From: Mucidula mucida
Taxonomy: Eukaryota > Basidiomycota > Agaricomycetes > Agaricales > Physalacriaceae
Direction: 5' to 3'
Length of the DNA stretch: 64,000 nucleotides
Assembly: GCA_015501055.1 (NCBI GenBank)
Contig: JADNYV010000028.1
Span: 1-64,000, forward strand
Shown here one piece after another: positions 20,785 to 33,261 of the stretch. The first letter of the stretch is position 1. Each line of letters opens with the position of its first letter. The position numbers and the translations under genes were made by a program. The notes beneath the pieces were generated by a model. The model was not told the origin of the DNA and searched no databases. It saw nothing but the letters and a program-made list of their open reading frames with translations.

Positions 20785-22438
20785 ATGGCGAAAGGGCTGT
20801 TTGGCGGCCTCAAGGGCATGGACGCCTTTGGCAAAGTGAGCCGGTGCTTTTTCGCGGTATTGCTGGGGGCGGGGATTGACGTGGACGGACACAGACGACA
20901 GAGGACGTCAAGGTCAAGACACGCACGGGCGCATTCTGTGAGCCCGACTTTGTGCAACTACGAGGCGATTGGCTGACGCCCGGTCGACAGTGACTATACT
21001 TTCTGCAGCCATCATTCTCGCGTTCTCGACTATGGAATTCATCGACTACCGCCGGGTCTACACGGACACCTCCATCGTCGTCGACAAGAGCCGTGGCGAG
21101 AAGCTCACTGTCCACATGAACATCACATTTCCTCGGGTACCGTGCTATCGTGCGTCTTTCTTCCTGCTCTTAAATTAATTCCTGCAATACTTAAACCGAC
21201 TAGTGCTGAGCCTAGACGTGATGGACATTAGCGGGGAGACACAGCGGGATTTGACGCATAATATTCTCAAGGCGCGGCTGGACACCAAGGGCAAGGCGGT
21301 GCCGGGATCGTACAGCGCGGATTTGCAGAACGACCTGGACAAGATGAACGCGGCGACGGCGGAGGGGTATTGCGGCTCGTGTTACGGGGGGCTCGAGCCC
21401 GAGAGCGGGTGCTGCAACACGTGCGAGGAGGTCCGCACGGCGTATGTCAACCGCGGCTGGAGCTTCTCCAACCCCGATGCTATTGAACAGGTATTTCCTT
21501 GTTTTTCCCCTCTTTCTCGACTTACTTACATGCGTGTGTGCTTAGTGTAAATCGGAAGGCTGGTCTGACAAGCTCAAGGAGCAGGCTAACGAGGGCTGCA
21601 ACATTTCCGGTCGCATTCGCGTGAACAAGGTCATCGGCAACATTCACCTGTCCCCGGGTCGCTCGTTCCAGACGAGCTCGCGGAACTTTTATGAGCTGGT
21701 GCCGTACCTCCGCGACGACGGGAACCGCCACGATTTCTCGCATACTATTCACCAGTTCTCGTTTGAAGGTCAGCTTCGGTTCCTCTTTTTCGCAATTTTT
21801 TGATTGAACGTGAAATCCAGGCGACGATGAGTATGATGTGAACAAGGCACGGGCAGGACGCGATATGAAGGAGCGCTTGGGCATTGGCAAGAACCCGCTG
21901 GACGGTGCGGTTGGGAGGACGAGCAAGGCTCAATATATGTTTCAATATTTCCTCAAAGTCGTGTCGACGCAGTTTCGCACTCTTGATGGAAAGACAGTGA
22001 GTTGCTCTTCTTGAGTGATTTCTTTATAGAGTCTAACGGATGGATCCAAAGATTAATACCCATCAATACAGTGCGACTCATTTTGAGCGCGATCTCTCTG
22101 ATGGCGGACAGTCGGACACGCCTCAGAATGTCCATATACAGCATGGTGTTACTGGTGTTCCGGGAGCGTTCTTCAACTTTGAGATTTCTCCGATATTAGT
22201 CTTGCATGCGGATACACGGCAATCGTTCGCGCATTTCCTCACATCGTGAGTTCGCGTTTGGCTTGTTGTGGCAATGTTCCTAACCGATTGGAATATTAGA
22301 ACTTGCGCAATTGTTGGTGGTGTTCTCACCGTTGCTTCCCTTCTCGACAGTGTACTATTTGCCACTACAAGGGCTCTCAAAAAGTCGGGAGGTCATGCAA
22401 ATGGTAATGGCTATGGCACGGGAACTAAACTCATGTAA
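20785..22438 (+). CDS. ERV46: ER-Golgi COPII vesicle protein Erv46 (ERGIC3 family)
   Basis: A cargo-receptor subunit cycling between ER and Golgi, normally in complex with Erv41. Eight exons (20785-20835, 20895-20937, 20991-21149, 21204-21490, 21546-21768, 21821-21996, 22052-22245, 22300-22438) give 423 residues. An N-terminal membrane segment (LTILSAAIILAFSTMEF, about 32-48) and a C-terminal one (CAIVGGVLTVASLLDSVLF) bracket a large lumenal domain. The domain includes the Cys-rich ERV46 signature CGSCYGGLEPESGCCNTC and the conserved GNIHLSPG and FFNFEISPI. Length is as expected for the family. It lies 230 bp downstream of VPS45 on the same strand and converges on the coiled-coil gene, with 184 bp between stop codons. 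Confidence 0.94.
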
Positions 22439-22622
22439 CAGTATGGCATTAATCTTTATCTGTGCGTACTTAGAAATTCGCTCTGGGTTGAAGGGTGCAT
22501 CCACGAACAGGGATTCAATGGTTCGAATGTTATCCGGTTGTGATAGCACAGTAGAATACACCTGGGATAGGAATGTTGTACAACCAGCTACAATTACATT
22601 GTATAAAATACCAGCAGATGAT

Positions 22623-23713
22623 TCAAGATCTCTTCTTCGCAGGTCCTGGTTTGGTGGTTGCGCGAACTGCTTTTCTTTTCTTTACGGGTTGCTGCGGCGC
22701 AGGTTGTGGAGGCACGTTTCGTCTGTATGTTGTCGTTAGGTCAGTCTAAGAATCTCGTCAATTGGAAGCTACGAGTGATGAATATACAAACATACGTCAG
22801 GTCCAATCATCAACTCGTCGTCGTCGGCTTCGTCGTCTTCAAACTCGTCGCCTGAATCACTATCGACTACACGACGATACGAAGAAGGACCTGGAGTTAC
22901 AGAAGGCTCTTCTGCCGAAAGTTGGTCTTCCTCATCAGACTCTGCCTTGATTTCATACGTCGCCTTGACGCGGCGAACAAGTTTGGTTTGCACAGGCCGC
23001 CGAGTCTGTGTAGTCGGTTCCGCGAGGGTATTGGGTGTTGTGGATTGCTTGAGCGCAAGTGTTGATATAGGTGGCTTCGACTTGGCGGGAGTTTTCAGTT
23101 GTTGGACTACTGGCTCGTCGTATCGCGAAACGGGCGTCAAGGGGAGGGTCTAGCGAGTGATAGTGAATAAAGCGAGTCGGAGCGGTGGTATGAATAATTA
23201 CCGGCGGCGGCGGTCTTCGTTCAGAAGCCAATTCGTCAAGTCGCGAGGTCAATGTGCAGCGTTGTTGCTCGACGCGCAAGAAGTGGTCCTGCCAGTTAGT
23301 GGTTTGGTCGCGAGACTGCGAGAGCTCCCTTCTCAAAAGAGATATTGTCTCGGCTTGTTGAACGTTCTGTATAATGATAAGCGGAGGCAAATGATGGGTC
23401 TTGAAGAGCAATTACCGTGTGCTCAAGTTGTTTAACCTGAGCGCTGTTAATCCGAGGGTTGAAATTTAATTGAGGAGAACGCACCTTAAGTTTCCATTCT
23501 TGAATCTCCAACTCGCGCTCACGCAGTTGCAATTCACGTTGGTGCAAAGTCTTTAATGCTTCATCGCGTGCTGTCTGTGCCGCTTCTGCTCGTTTCTCTA
23601 TTTCTTTAAACTAGCAACAATCAGCCGAGTGCAGTCAATATCTAGAGAGTGCTTACTGAAACAGTAACAGATTTCGTAAATGTAGCCAGAGAGTCTGTGA
23701 ATAAACTCGCCAT
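22623..23713 (-). CDS. Coiled-coil protein with basic and acidic C-terminal tail
   Basis: Not recognised. Six exons (23713-23657, 23610-23485, 23436-23416, 23366-23202, 23149-22788, 22722-22623) splice into 276 residues. Exon 3 is only 21 nt (VKQLEHT). Residues about 20-120 form a long coiled coil (REREL, LRRELSQSRDQ, LTSRLDELASERR). A Pro/Ser/Thr-rich linker follows, then an acidic patch (DSDSGDEFEDDEADDDE), and the protein ends in a lysine-rich tail (VKKRKAVR ... PAKKRS) that looks like a nuclear localisation signal. The final intron's donor was chosen at 22787 because it leads to this basic tail; a donor at 22797 would give another frame. A nuclear or chromatin/kinetochore-type role is possible but unproven. 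Confidence 0.65.
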
Positions 23714-24281
23714 TGTGGGAGGAAGCAAGATGCAAATGCCTGCCGCAAAGATTTGCAAATACGGCAACACTGCCACGCCTCGTCGCGTCCCGTTTTGGAC
23801 GTGTGGGCCACCTCGACTTATTGTTCGTGCCGCCTTGTCCTTTTCTGCTCTGACTATGATTGCCCCATTGACGACCGCGTCAAGATCCTGCTTTCTCTGC
23901 TCTCCTCCACTTCTCGACCTGAATCAGATCTCCCAACCCGATTTTCACAGGTTTCTCTTCGTTGAGACCTGCTCGTGAACTACTCCTAGAATTTAAATAT
24001 TCAATGCTTTCGCTCTACTGAACCTCGGAGACACGACTCGGCAGCTAGGACGATATTGCCCTCAGACCCACTCGCCATGAACAACAGTCTCATAACATGG
24101 GCATCATTATAATATACAACAATGGTTTACGTGGGTCACACGGCATCATCAGTACACCTACACGACCGGACTCGATACATGATTCTGGATGGGATATCGC
24201 TTGAAGTCTGTTGATCGAAGATGAATAAAACGAGGCATGAAACATTCAATACGAGTACCGAATTTTTTTGTTGAACACTTC

Positions 24282-24975
24282 CTAGTGTCCATAGCGTTTG
24301 GAGGTATACGCGTTTCTTCCTCCGCTGCGAGAGGAAGGCCTGGTATCCTCCATCCCCGGAAAGGGCATATAAAGATCGCTCGCTGCTCCATAATTAAACA
24401 CCTAACAGTGTCAACTCACTGCCTGTTGAACGGAAGACAAGTCTTACCGTAGTCGTGAATCCCGCGGAAGGAGGCTGACTGAAATCCCAATTCTGGAGAC
24501 TGCTCATCTCGTCGTTGGGATATCCCGAGTCGATGAAGTACTTGTCGGTTTCCCTTGGATCAACCGCCCATCCGTACGTCATCTCGGATGAGCCTTCGGC
24601 GACATCAGGGCGAGCATGCCTTAGATCGAGCTCGTCCTTAGGTGCGTACCCATTGTGCGGAATTGGCTGCGGGTCAGAAGGATCCGACGTCGAACGAATG
24701 CGTGGTTCGGCGCCTTCAAATCCTCTGTCTCCGCCTCCCCGTGATGGGATGCCCATGCCGCCACGACTGACGCCCTCGCCGTGGCGTCGCTCTTGTTTAG
24801 CTAATTCTACCCAAGGTTTTCGATCTGCGTCCGACATCTGCGACCAACGGTGGGCCGCATAGCTACTTGTCTTTTGTGATTCAGGAATAGATGGGCGACG
24901 TTGAAAGTGGTCATAAAAAATCTCGAACGGGGTCCGCGGAGCGGGGACGCGGCTGGAAGAATACTTGGACGACAT
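24282..24975 (-). CDS. HMG-box protein
   Basis: Exon 1 is 24975-24448 and exon 2 is 24401-24282, with a 46-nt intron. The protein is 215 residues. Residues about 8-60 match an HMG box: RTPFEIFYDHFQRRP, then a conserved helix AAHRWSQMSDADRKPWVELAKQ. HMG boxes bind DNA in the minor groove; fungal single-box proteins of this type are often transcription regulators. The rest is Gly/Arg/Ser-rich with an acidic C-terminal part and no second domain. The C-terminal exon (FNYGAASDLYMPFPGMEDTR) is seen only after splicing. The frame also extends upstream to 25236 with no in-frame stop; this is probably 5' UTR. No homeodomain or mating-type partner is visible nearby, so a mating-type role is not supported. 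Confidence 0.75.
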
Positions 24976-27900
24976 CTCGAGGCCTATGAAAGGGATCAGA
25001 TAGGATGAAAGGCCGATCAAAAATAGAGAAAAGATGCGCCACGAATGACTCTCAGTACGATGTGGGAGAAATGGACTGACCTTGGGTAGACACCAAGCGA
25101 GGACGATGGAAACAGGCAAGAGCAACATATGTCTTTCATCCTCTTTAATACGAATTTGACGGAATGAACGACACGTTGCTGTGACTCGCCGGAGGGTTGA
25201 TCGAACGGCGGCATCACGTCTCGCGACTTGAATCATTCATAGTCTCGCAGGTTTGGAACAGAAAGCGATTAACATCAGTCAGAAGAGTGCGTCGAGAGTT
25301 AAAGCTGCTCAAACGAGGCGCGTTGACCCTCAAACTCTTTGCAAAACGTTCGGATTACCCGATTACATATTTGGCGATTTGCATGTTCCTCCGTGTGGGG
25401 ATACGCAACGAGGCGGACGAAATGACCATACCCTTGGCCCGAGTATTCCTTAATAGCATCTAGAGGATCATTCAAGAATCCAAGCGGGAAATATTAATAC
25501 GATGTACAGATAAGAGTCGCCTGTTCAGGGTGATTGGGACAGGGAAAGAAGTCGTTCGACGCCCGCTAAGGCGAGATGTCTTGTAGATGAGAGTATTGGG
25601 AAGCAAAGAGTCTCGCAAAAAACGTTCCACGATATCTTTTTTTCATTGCGCAGATAGGTCCAAGCTGTTTAAGGTTGAGTGTACTTTGACACCACGTGGT
25701 CATGGCGAACCTGGCGCACCTGCACCTCGGTCTTCAACACGTCTCCAGAGTCCACCAGGAGTCCACGACCTCCGAAAACTCTATGCTTGTCCGAATCCTT
25801 CGCTGCCTGCTGCGCTGACCTGCCGTTTTCTATAGTAGGGCCTAAGGCCTAAGTATGCTTCTCAGTCTCATGTGTTGGCGACCACCAGACCGACGCGGCA
25901 CTACTAGTGGATTTACCTCCCTTCGAGTGTCTCACGTGCGGAACTAGGGAGACTCTACGCAGAGATCAACAAGGGATACACTGGTCTATAATTTTGTCCG
26001 CGTCTATCCCCTGTCTCCAGCAGAATATTATCTTGAAAAGAGCAGTAATCATATATGGGACTGCCTCTAAATTCATGCTACTGAGGGGGTTTCTGTGCTT
26101 TATTTGTTCTATTGGAAGCTCGTGAGTTTCGTTCCCACGAAATACTCGTGCTCAGAAAGGTCTTTTGGACAGTGGACAAGCCGGCCGCAGCCGCGGTGGA
26201 ACCACAGGTGCCTTTCTCGTATCGGAGATTCCTCATTCACTAAACGTGCTAGTGCTTGCGATGACTATCTGCCGCGCTGCCTCTACTCGCAGCTATAAAT
26301 CGCCCGTCGGGGTTACCATTCGACACCCACTTTCGTTCAGCACCCGCGAATGCCAACGTCTGATTGCCTCTCGGTTCCAAATGGCACTCTGTCCATGGTA
26401 ACTATCCATTAATCCAGCTCTATTCAATCACTGAACTTCTCGAGACCGGCCAAGCCCGTGATGCCAACATAATCAGGCTATTGCGGCATTTTTGGCCTTG
26501 CACTTGGAAGGAAAGTCACTCGGTAGTCTCCTGCGAATAGATTCGAAACCTTTTTGAGCCCATGCCAACGGCTGGAATACATTGTTTCGAAAGCGTTGTT
26601 CTTGGCACACTACTCAGGCTATGAGACCAACTATCGCGTGCTATCCGAATCAGAAGGTCACAAGTGGAGGCTCAGGTTACGCGGGTGACTTGCTCGCGCT
26701 ATAGAACTTTCTCTATGTGCAGTTCTGGACAGCAGGTCGTTTACGCCACTGGCCATAGCAAAAACGCCACATTTATCAAAGGCGCACTTTCTGGACCCGC
26801 GATCATGTCAGACATAGACATTCATAAAAGGTTTCTAGGCCTGTGAACGTCTTGTCATTGGACTTGTATCCGCTATTCCGAATTTAATGCGCATTGGGCG
26901 ACCACTCCGACGCGACCTGGGCGAAACGCCAACTTGTAAGCAAAGTATTGGATCTTCATCTCAGCGTACCTCTTCTACGCCCCCTGAAGCATACACAGAG
27001 AACGTCAAAGCACAGGCCCAGGTCCACGATTGTGGGGGAGACTTCGCATACAATATCTTTCGGATCAGACAGTGTACACATTACCACACGCCCTCGATAC
27101 CGTGACGCCACGATCATCAGGGCCATACATAATTCGCATGCCCAGAATACTAGAGAATACTCATACCTCGAGGTTTGGGCTCGCCTTGGTAAATGGAGTT
27201 GCACGGTTAATCCCTAATTTCCCCGGATTGATTAGAGTGCTCAGTGCTCCACCAAAGCACAACTCTCTCGTGTCCTTATAAGGAGCCTCTCTTCAACGGA
27301 CCAATTGTTGTGGGATCGACCCGGAGAGAAGCATGTGGGCTGACATATGATATGTGGGCCGGTGTGTTCAACGTGATATGGCGTCTTCTGTTGGCAGTAC
27401 CCTCGACCACCGCTCTGCGCGGGTCAATACGTTGAGCGCTGAGTGATGAATGCGTGATAGGATCGAAAACAGAACACACCAGACTTCCCAACGGGACTTG
27501 GGAGCCCACGTCAATTGAGTCGCGATATTGACCAAGGTTCATAGGCACGAGGATGTTTGTCCACAGATGGGAATTTTGCTGATAGGAGGTCTGAAAGTAG
27601 TGTATGGATGGGCGCATGGATGTGTCAAGATTTCAATTTTAGGATGCATTGTATGTGCTAGCGCGTTGACTCTCGACAGCGGTGGCTTTGCACCAGTTGG
27701 TAACTTTGGTAATGCAGCTGGGTGTAGCCAAGAGAATATGGTATCCATCCAAGCTATTCTCAGTATCTTAAAGGAGCGTCATGTTCTCTTTCGCCAGAAC
27801 CACGCACGATTGTCGGAAGGTTGGGATTCAAGTCCATAAACTTGGAGCCTTTCTTCACCCCGGTAATTTCTTCTGTTTGCGCGAGAATGTTGCAAACACT

Positions 27901-28347
27901 GCGGCCGAGGATATGCGGATCCGGAGAGTATGCGGACTTGAGGGTGACTAGGTACAAGGGCTTTGAGAAATTTCAAATGAGCTTGTGGCAGTGGCGCTCA
28001 AAATTCACACCTCGATGTCAATCTAGGCCTAAAAAGAATTTGCAGATAACAGCGCGGGCGCGTCAGTGCAATATACACGACGTCGTTAGATGAGAACGAG
28101 TGTTGCAAGGGCCATATGGAGATAACAGTAATGAATTGTGAGAAAGATGTTCTGATGCCAGTTGATTGTTTGGTGGGAAGTCGGCAAGTTTTAGGGTCGA
28201 CTTAAGTACTTAAACCGACGTGGCGGGACTTGTCCACACTAGGCGTATATCCGATATCTGATAATACACCTTTCCGGTGACGGTTCCTGGCTCTTGAAGT
28301 AACGCACGCCGTGGCATTCTACACTTCGTGTTCTGTAAGGTCTAACT
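24976..28347. other. Gene-poor region of about 3.4 kb
   Basis: Frames are short, overlap at random and lack matching splice sites or recognisable motifs. The first 260 bp are probably 5' UTR/promoter of the HMG-box gene, and the last part contains the 3' flank of PDX3. Base composition looks similar to neighbouring intergenic DNA, with no obvious tandem repeat or terminal repeat. It may be a decayed insertion or long non-coding DNA. Confidence 0.5.
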
Positions 28348-29078
28348 CTAAGGCGCCAAACGATCTACGACCCAAGTATTGTCAGTGTTAAGGAGATACC
28401 TGACGCGATCATGTAACCGAGAAGGTCTACCACTCCAGAACTCGACTTCCCTATCAACAATATCAATAAAAGTCAAAAGACACGAATCGGCGAAACCACG
28501 AACTGAGGGATCACTCTCCAGCCTCCCCAGAAAGCCGGTTTGTCGACATCACGACCCTCGAAGCGCTGTGAGACATCGAGTAGGCGGTTTCTAACATCGT
28601 CTTCGGCGACGACGGTGCTCTGGGGACTTGCCCAAGCTCCGAGCTGACTCTCACGAGGTCGCGAATGATAGTACTCCGTTGCCTCTTCTTCCGACACCTT
28701 TTCAACCATGCCGACGACGCGAACACTACGATTGACTGGCTGCCAGTAGAACACCAAGGCAGCTGCAGGTGTCTTCTCGAGTTCATGAGATTTCCGAGAT
28801 GTATAGTTGGTGTAAAAGACAAAACCACGCGTGTCTACGGTCTTCAAAAGGACCATACGGGCACTGGGGAGAGGGGAGGGATCCAGAGAGACGGTGGAAA
28901 GGGACATGGCTTCTGGTTCGGGAACGCCGGCGGCGACAGCATCACGCAACCAGATGCGAAATTGTTCCAGGGGATCAGGCGATACAGAGGCGGGAGTTAC
29001 TGGCCCAAGAGGCGATGTGTATTGGGCGTGAGGGAGTAGATGGATTGTGCTATCTGTCGCTTCGATGATTTTATCCAT
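28348..29078 (-). CDS. PDX3: Pyridoxamine 5'-phosphate oxidase
   Basis: An FMN enzyme that oxidises pyridoxine/pyridoxamine 5'-phosphate to pyridoxal 5'-phosphate, the last step of vitamin B6 salvage. Exon 1 is 29078-28504 and exon 2 is 28450-28348, giving 225 residues, a normal length. Signatures: [34 protein letters not shown] with SRKSHELE (FMN site), the catalytic-region [32 protein letters not shown], and the C-terminal signature [13 protein letters not shown], which appears only after splicing. The protein ends VDRLAP as in the family. The intron uses the donor gttcgt. The gene is divergent from the kelch-BTB gene (394 bp between starts). Confidence 0.95.
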
Positions 29079-29472
29079 GATGGGACGAAGGTTGATTTGT
29101 TTTTAGTTAGTACAAATTCAATTATTCAAAAATATTCCCAAAGGAGCGGCTGATTCCGAGATGAGCGATCGCAACCTATATTTGTGCAGGCTTGCGCTGT
29201 ATCCCTTCTTGCTTGACCATTTCCTCCCACCCTCCCCTCCCCCCCGATAGCGGTCCGCTTGAACGCATTGCAGACGACTTGCTGACGTCCGGCAATTCCG
29301 CCTCGCTGTACATATCCTCCTTTCAGCGTTCCATTATCCTTCAGACATTCTTCCATCTTCTTCTAGGGCGAACAGTGTCCACGTCTAGCACCGCTTCCCC
29401 TACTACATCAAGATCACTGGCCCACGGCTCGGCAACGTCGTCCGCATTCTACTCTTTCTAGTCTTGCCCACC

Positions 29473-32400
29473 ATGGTGTTGGCAAGTATATTCGACCTCA
29501 CCAGCGCGTGCGTCCCATGTTTTCTTCTGCCTTGTAGTGGGCTTATCTGGTTAAATAGATGTCGAAAGACAAATGGTGCTATTCCACCAAAACTCGTCGG
29601 TGCATCTACAACAGTCATTGGCTCCCATATGTACCTCTTTGGTGGCCGCCAAGTCGCGGAACGAAAGATGGCATCCGACTTGTATTGCTTCGACTTGGAG
29701 ACCCTTGTATGGACTAAGCTTCCCAACCATCCAGACGACGACCTTCCGTGTCCGCGTTACTTCCATAGTTCAGACTCGTGGGGCAACCTGCTCATCATCT
29801 TCGGCGGAATGAGCAACCAGCCAGATAGTCCTAATCCCGACGAACTCTGCGTACTCAACGATGTACGGCTCTATGACATTGAGGCGGGCCGCTGGTTACC
29901 CTCAACTCCGGATGGCAGTGGGGAAGCGCCCAGGGCACGTTACGCTCATCTGTCAAGCGTGACCGCGGATCGGCTCTTCATCATCGGCGGCCAGGATTTC
30001 TTCAACACCTGGCTAGACGATGTTTGCGTCTACGATCTTCTCGCGCGAACATGGGTCCAGCGACGTGACTATCCGCGCCATTGCGGGACTTATCGCTCCG
30101 TGGCTGTGTCTTCCAACCTGACCGTCCGCCATCCTACTCCCCAAAACCACCCACGTTTTTCCTCCCCAGCGTCCGATGACTCAGAGAATACCGCGCCTGA
30201 ATCTCTCGTGTTTCATCCGTATTCTGCACCACCAACGGAGGATCACCCCGCCGATATCTATCTATATTCAAATTATAACGTGCGTTTTCCACCTCAAAAA
30301 TTTTCATTCCATTCTCACCTCAGGCGCAGTTTACGGATGTGAAGCGCGAGTTGGAAGTCTTCTCTCCCTTGCCCGACACCGATTTCACCATCACCGACCG
30401 GTCAGGTTCAATGGCCGGCACTACCTTCCCGCCTGGTCTCCGCTTTCCCACTGGCGCCATTCTTGGCAATCATTTGATTATCGCTGGGACCTATCTAGCG
30501 CATTCCTATCAAAGCTTTAGTATTTGGGTGCTTGATCTACAAACCATGCACTGGTCGCGCATTGACCCTGGCAAGGCCGTCGAGAGTGGCTCGTGGTTCC
30601 GTGGTTGTCTCGCACCCTACTCCAACAGATTCTATATCTTTGGAAACCGAGATGGTAATCTCGTCGACGATTACAATCGGCGTCTGTTGAGTTGGGAGCA
30701 TGTAGCAGTGGTGGATCTCGAGGCGTTCGGCATCTACCAGCCACCTCCTGCTAGGGTCGACATATCCATGCAGGAGCTAGGGTTGACTGCACTAGAAGAG
30801 GGGATTCTCGCTGACTTTGAAGTCGTCTGCGAAGACGGCCGCAAAGTTCCTTGTTCGCGTAAATTGCTGGAAGAGAGATGGCCTTGGTTCCGCGACCAAC
30901 GGAGAATGCTTCTAGAGAGCGCTTTGCATGCCATGGAAAGTATGCCAACGTCTCCGATGCATGTCGACCTCCCTAGTACCTATAAGGGAGCAGATCCACG
31001 TCTCACTCCTCGCGCCCTTCATCTTTCAGAGCCATATCCTATCACTCTTGCCTTGGTTCAGTACTTCTATGCTCAAGCCTTGATCACCCCTTTGCAACAG
31101 GCTCCAGCTGTCCTCAGTCAGTTGCTTGTTCTCGCGACGACTTATAACATCGAGCATTTGGAAGAACTCGTTCGGCACGCTATGCACCGAGCTCTTAGCA
31201 ATTCGACCAGTGTTGGTGTGTACGAGGTCGCCACACTGTGCAATTGTCGGTCCTTGCAGATCCGCGCCCTGAAGACAGTCATGTCTTATACGCAAAAACG
31301 GTCGGGGAATAGCAAACCGAAGGATGGTCGTGGGCCTCCTCCGCCGCCTTCCAATTCAGATCCCAATACCAACGGGGGTAGCGAGTCTTATTCGCGGCCC
31401 AGGGGGACCAGCGATGCGAAGTGGCGGACAATGGGCGGTGGGGGTGATAGTACTGGTACTTACAGCAGTAAGTTTGTTATATGAAGAATTATTTACACCA
31501 TCTTAATCACAATATAGGTTCCGATAGACATGGAAGACAGGTTGCGCGTTCGCCCACGTTCTCTCATGTGTCCTCTAGCGAGGACGACGAGCCTGCGCCA
31601 CTACCTTTATTCACACCGAGGAAGAAGCACAACCGTGGCGCCAGCACAGTTTCCATCGGAACAGATCTCGAACTACGAGAAATGTCTGAGCTTTTGATGT
31701 CCACTGTACAGCCCGAGATGGAAAGAGTGACTCTTTCGAACCGGTATTCGAGCACTAGCAGCGACATGCATTCCCATCCGCTGGAAAGTGACGAGTTTGA
31801 TTTTGAAAACTCCCGCGTCTTCATTCCCGCGGACAGGCAATCCAGCTACACTGTCGACTCGACAACGACAACGCCGTCAATGACATCGGCCTCCAGTCTA
31901 TCTAGTCGAAGCAGTAGCGCCAGAGGACTTGTGACACCTCTAACGATGAGCCCTCTTCCGCATATCCTGGAACGAGAGCTACCTCAGCATCAACCACCAT
32001 TACCGGGATTACCATCACCGATATTATCTTCCTTTTCGCACCAGACGCGGCCATCGCGCGACGCTTACACACCTTCAGTCGTTACCTCATTCTCGGACCA
32101 CGAACACGAGCATACTCGTGCGTGGCCCAAGGAGAAGAGCACGATTGAGTGGGTCACCAGCCGCACATCCTCTCTATCCTCTCCTGAAGGGACGATATTA
32201 CCAATCCCGGATTCCCCTACGACTAAGAAGGGCATCAAGTCTCTGTTTGGCTCCAAATCCAAGGATAGTCAAGAGCACCGGGATTTGAAGGAGATGAAGA
32301 AGCGCAAGGCGGAGGAGAAGCGATTGCGGACCGAGCGGCTCGCGGAGGATCTCAAAGCGCGCACGATAGCGCGGAAGCAGGCTGCGCAAGAGACCGCCTC

Positions 32401-32479
32401 GTTGAGCAGCTCCGAGCGGCAAAAGCTCAAGGCACCTGTGAGCATGTATGGTGGCGCGGACGCTAATCTCGTGATGTAA
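29473..32479 (+). CDS. Kelch-repeat and BTB-domain protein (Ral2-like)
   Basis: Four exons (29473-29507, 29559-30279, 30324-31467, 31518-32479) give 953 residues. N-terminal kelch beta-propeller blades are clear: VIGSHMYLFGGRQ, GNLLIIFGGMSNQ, ADRLFIIGGQDFF, GNHLIIAGTYL and NRFYIFGNRDGN. A BTB/POZ-like domain follows (ILADFEVVCEDGRKVPCSRKLL to RHAMHRAL). A long Ser/Pro-rich tail ends in a basic, probably helical segment (LKEMKKRKAEEKRLRTERL). The kelch-plus-BTB order resembles S. pombe Ral2, which helps activate Ras1. The chosen start has a perfect Kozak context (ccaccATGG), but exon 1 is only 35 nt and the 5' end is the weakest part of the model. Confidence 0.8.
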
Positions 32480-32753
32480 ACACTTTCTCCTGTTCATGTT
32501 GAGCCCTTCGCATTTTTATTACTCTTTATTTCCTCCTGTTTGCTAACTAACTGTTGTATTTGTTTACCCTCTCTCTCCTTCTGTGCCCTCTATCTATGTG
32601 CTTGATTACACTCCTTTACTGATTTACATTGCTTTATCTATCTGTTCGTATTGTGTTCATAAGTGGTTGACGAAGTCAAGTGTATCATCAACATTTCGGA
32701 CCGTGTGAGCCTGATCGACGGAAACAATTTGGAGTTTCTTCCAGACAACGGCC

Positions 32754-33259
32754 ATGTTCGCACTTCGACGCGTCTCTGTGCGGCCATTATGGGCTGTACA
32801 ACGCCCCACCCGGGCGTATCAATCGACAAAAGCTTCAAGACCATCCTCTGGAGCACCCAAGACTGCTCCTACATCGAATCTGTCACCCCAGGGAAAAACG
32901 GAGAAAGAAATCCTCTACGAGATGCAGGAGGAGGATTTTCGCCCGCCATGGATATACACTGCCACGAACCTCATGAACTATGTCCTTATACCAGGTTCGC
33001 ATGCGTCTTTAGACGTTTTCGCCTCTCTAATTGGACCCAGGCATTTTCATGTATAGCATATTCATCTATGATTGGGGCGACCGTGATCATGTATTCCAAG
33101 CGGTACGTGCCATTTTCTCAAGGGATGGGGATGGCTGTTTACAACACGTGTTAGCCTCGTCGGTGGCTGAAGAGACAGAAAGAAGCCTTTTGGTCTTTGT
33201 CGTCGGAGGACCAGAAGCTGATCGAGTCGACCGAATCAAAACCGGAGTCAACTACGTAG
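32754..33259 (+). CDS. Small mitochondrial single-pass membrane protein
   Basis: Three exons (32754-32994, 33041-33102, 33155-33259) give 135 residues. The N-terminus (MFALRRVSVRPLW, rich in Arg/Ser, no acids) looks like a mitochondrial targeting sequence. One membrane span follows at about residues 75-92 (MNYVLIPGIFMYSIFIYDW), and the C-terminus is charged (PRRWLKRQKEAFW). Size and layout resemble respiratory-chain accessory or assembly factors, but I do not recognise the family. Its stop (33257-33259) lies only 2 bp before the putative ATG of the next gene. Confidence 0.7.
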
Positions 33260-33261
33260 AC

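Noticed and set aside
24282..24975. HMG-box gene as a mating-type regulator near a mating locus
   Set aside because: No homeodomain, pheromone receptor, pheromone precursor or known flanking genes are present; an HMG box alone is not enough.
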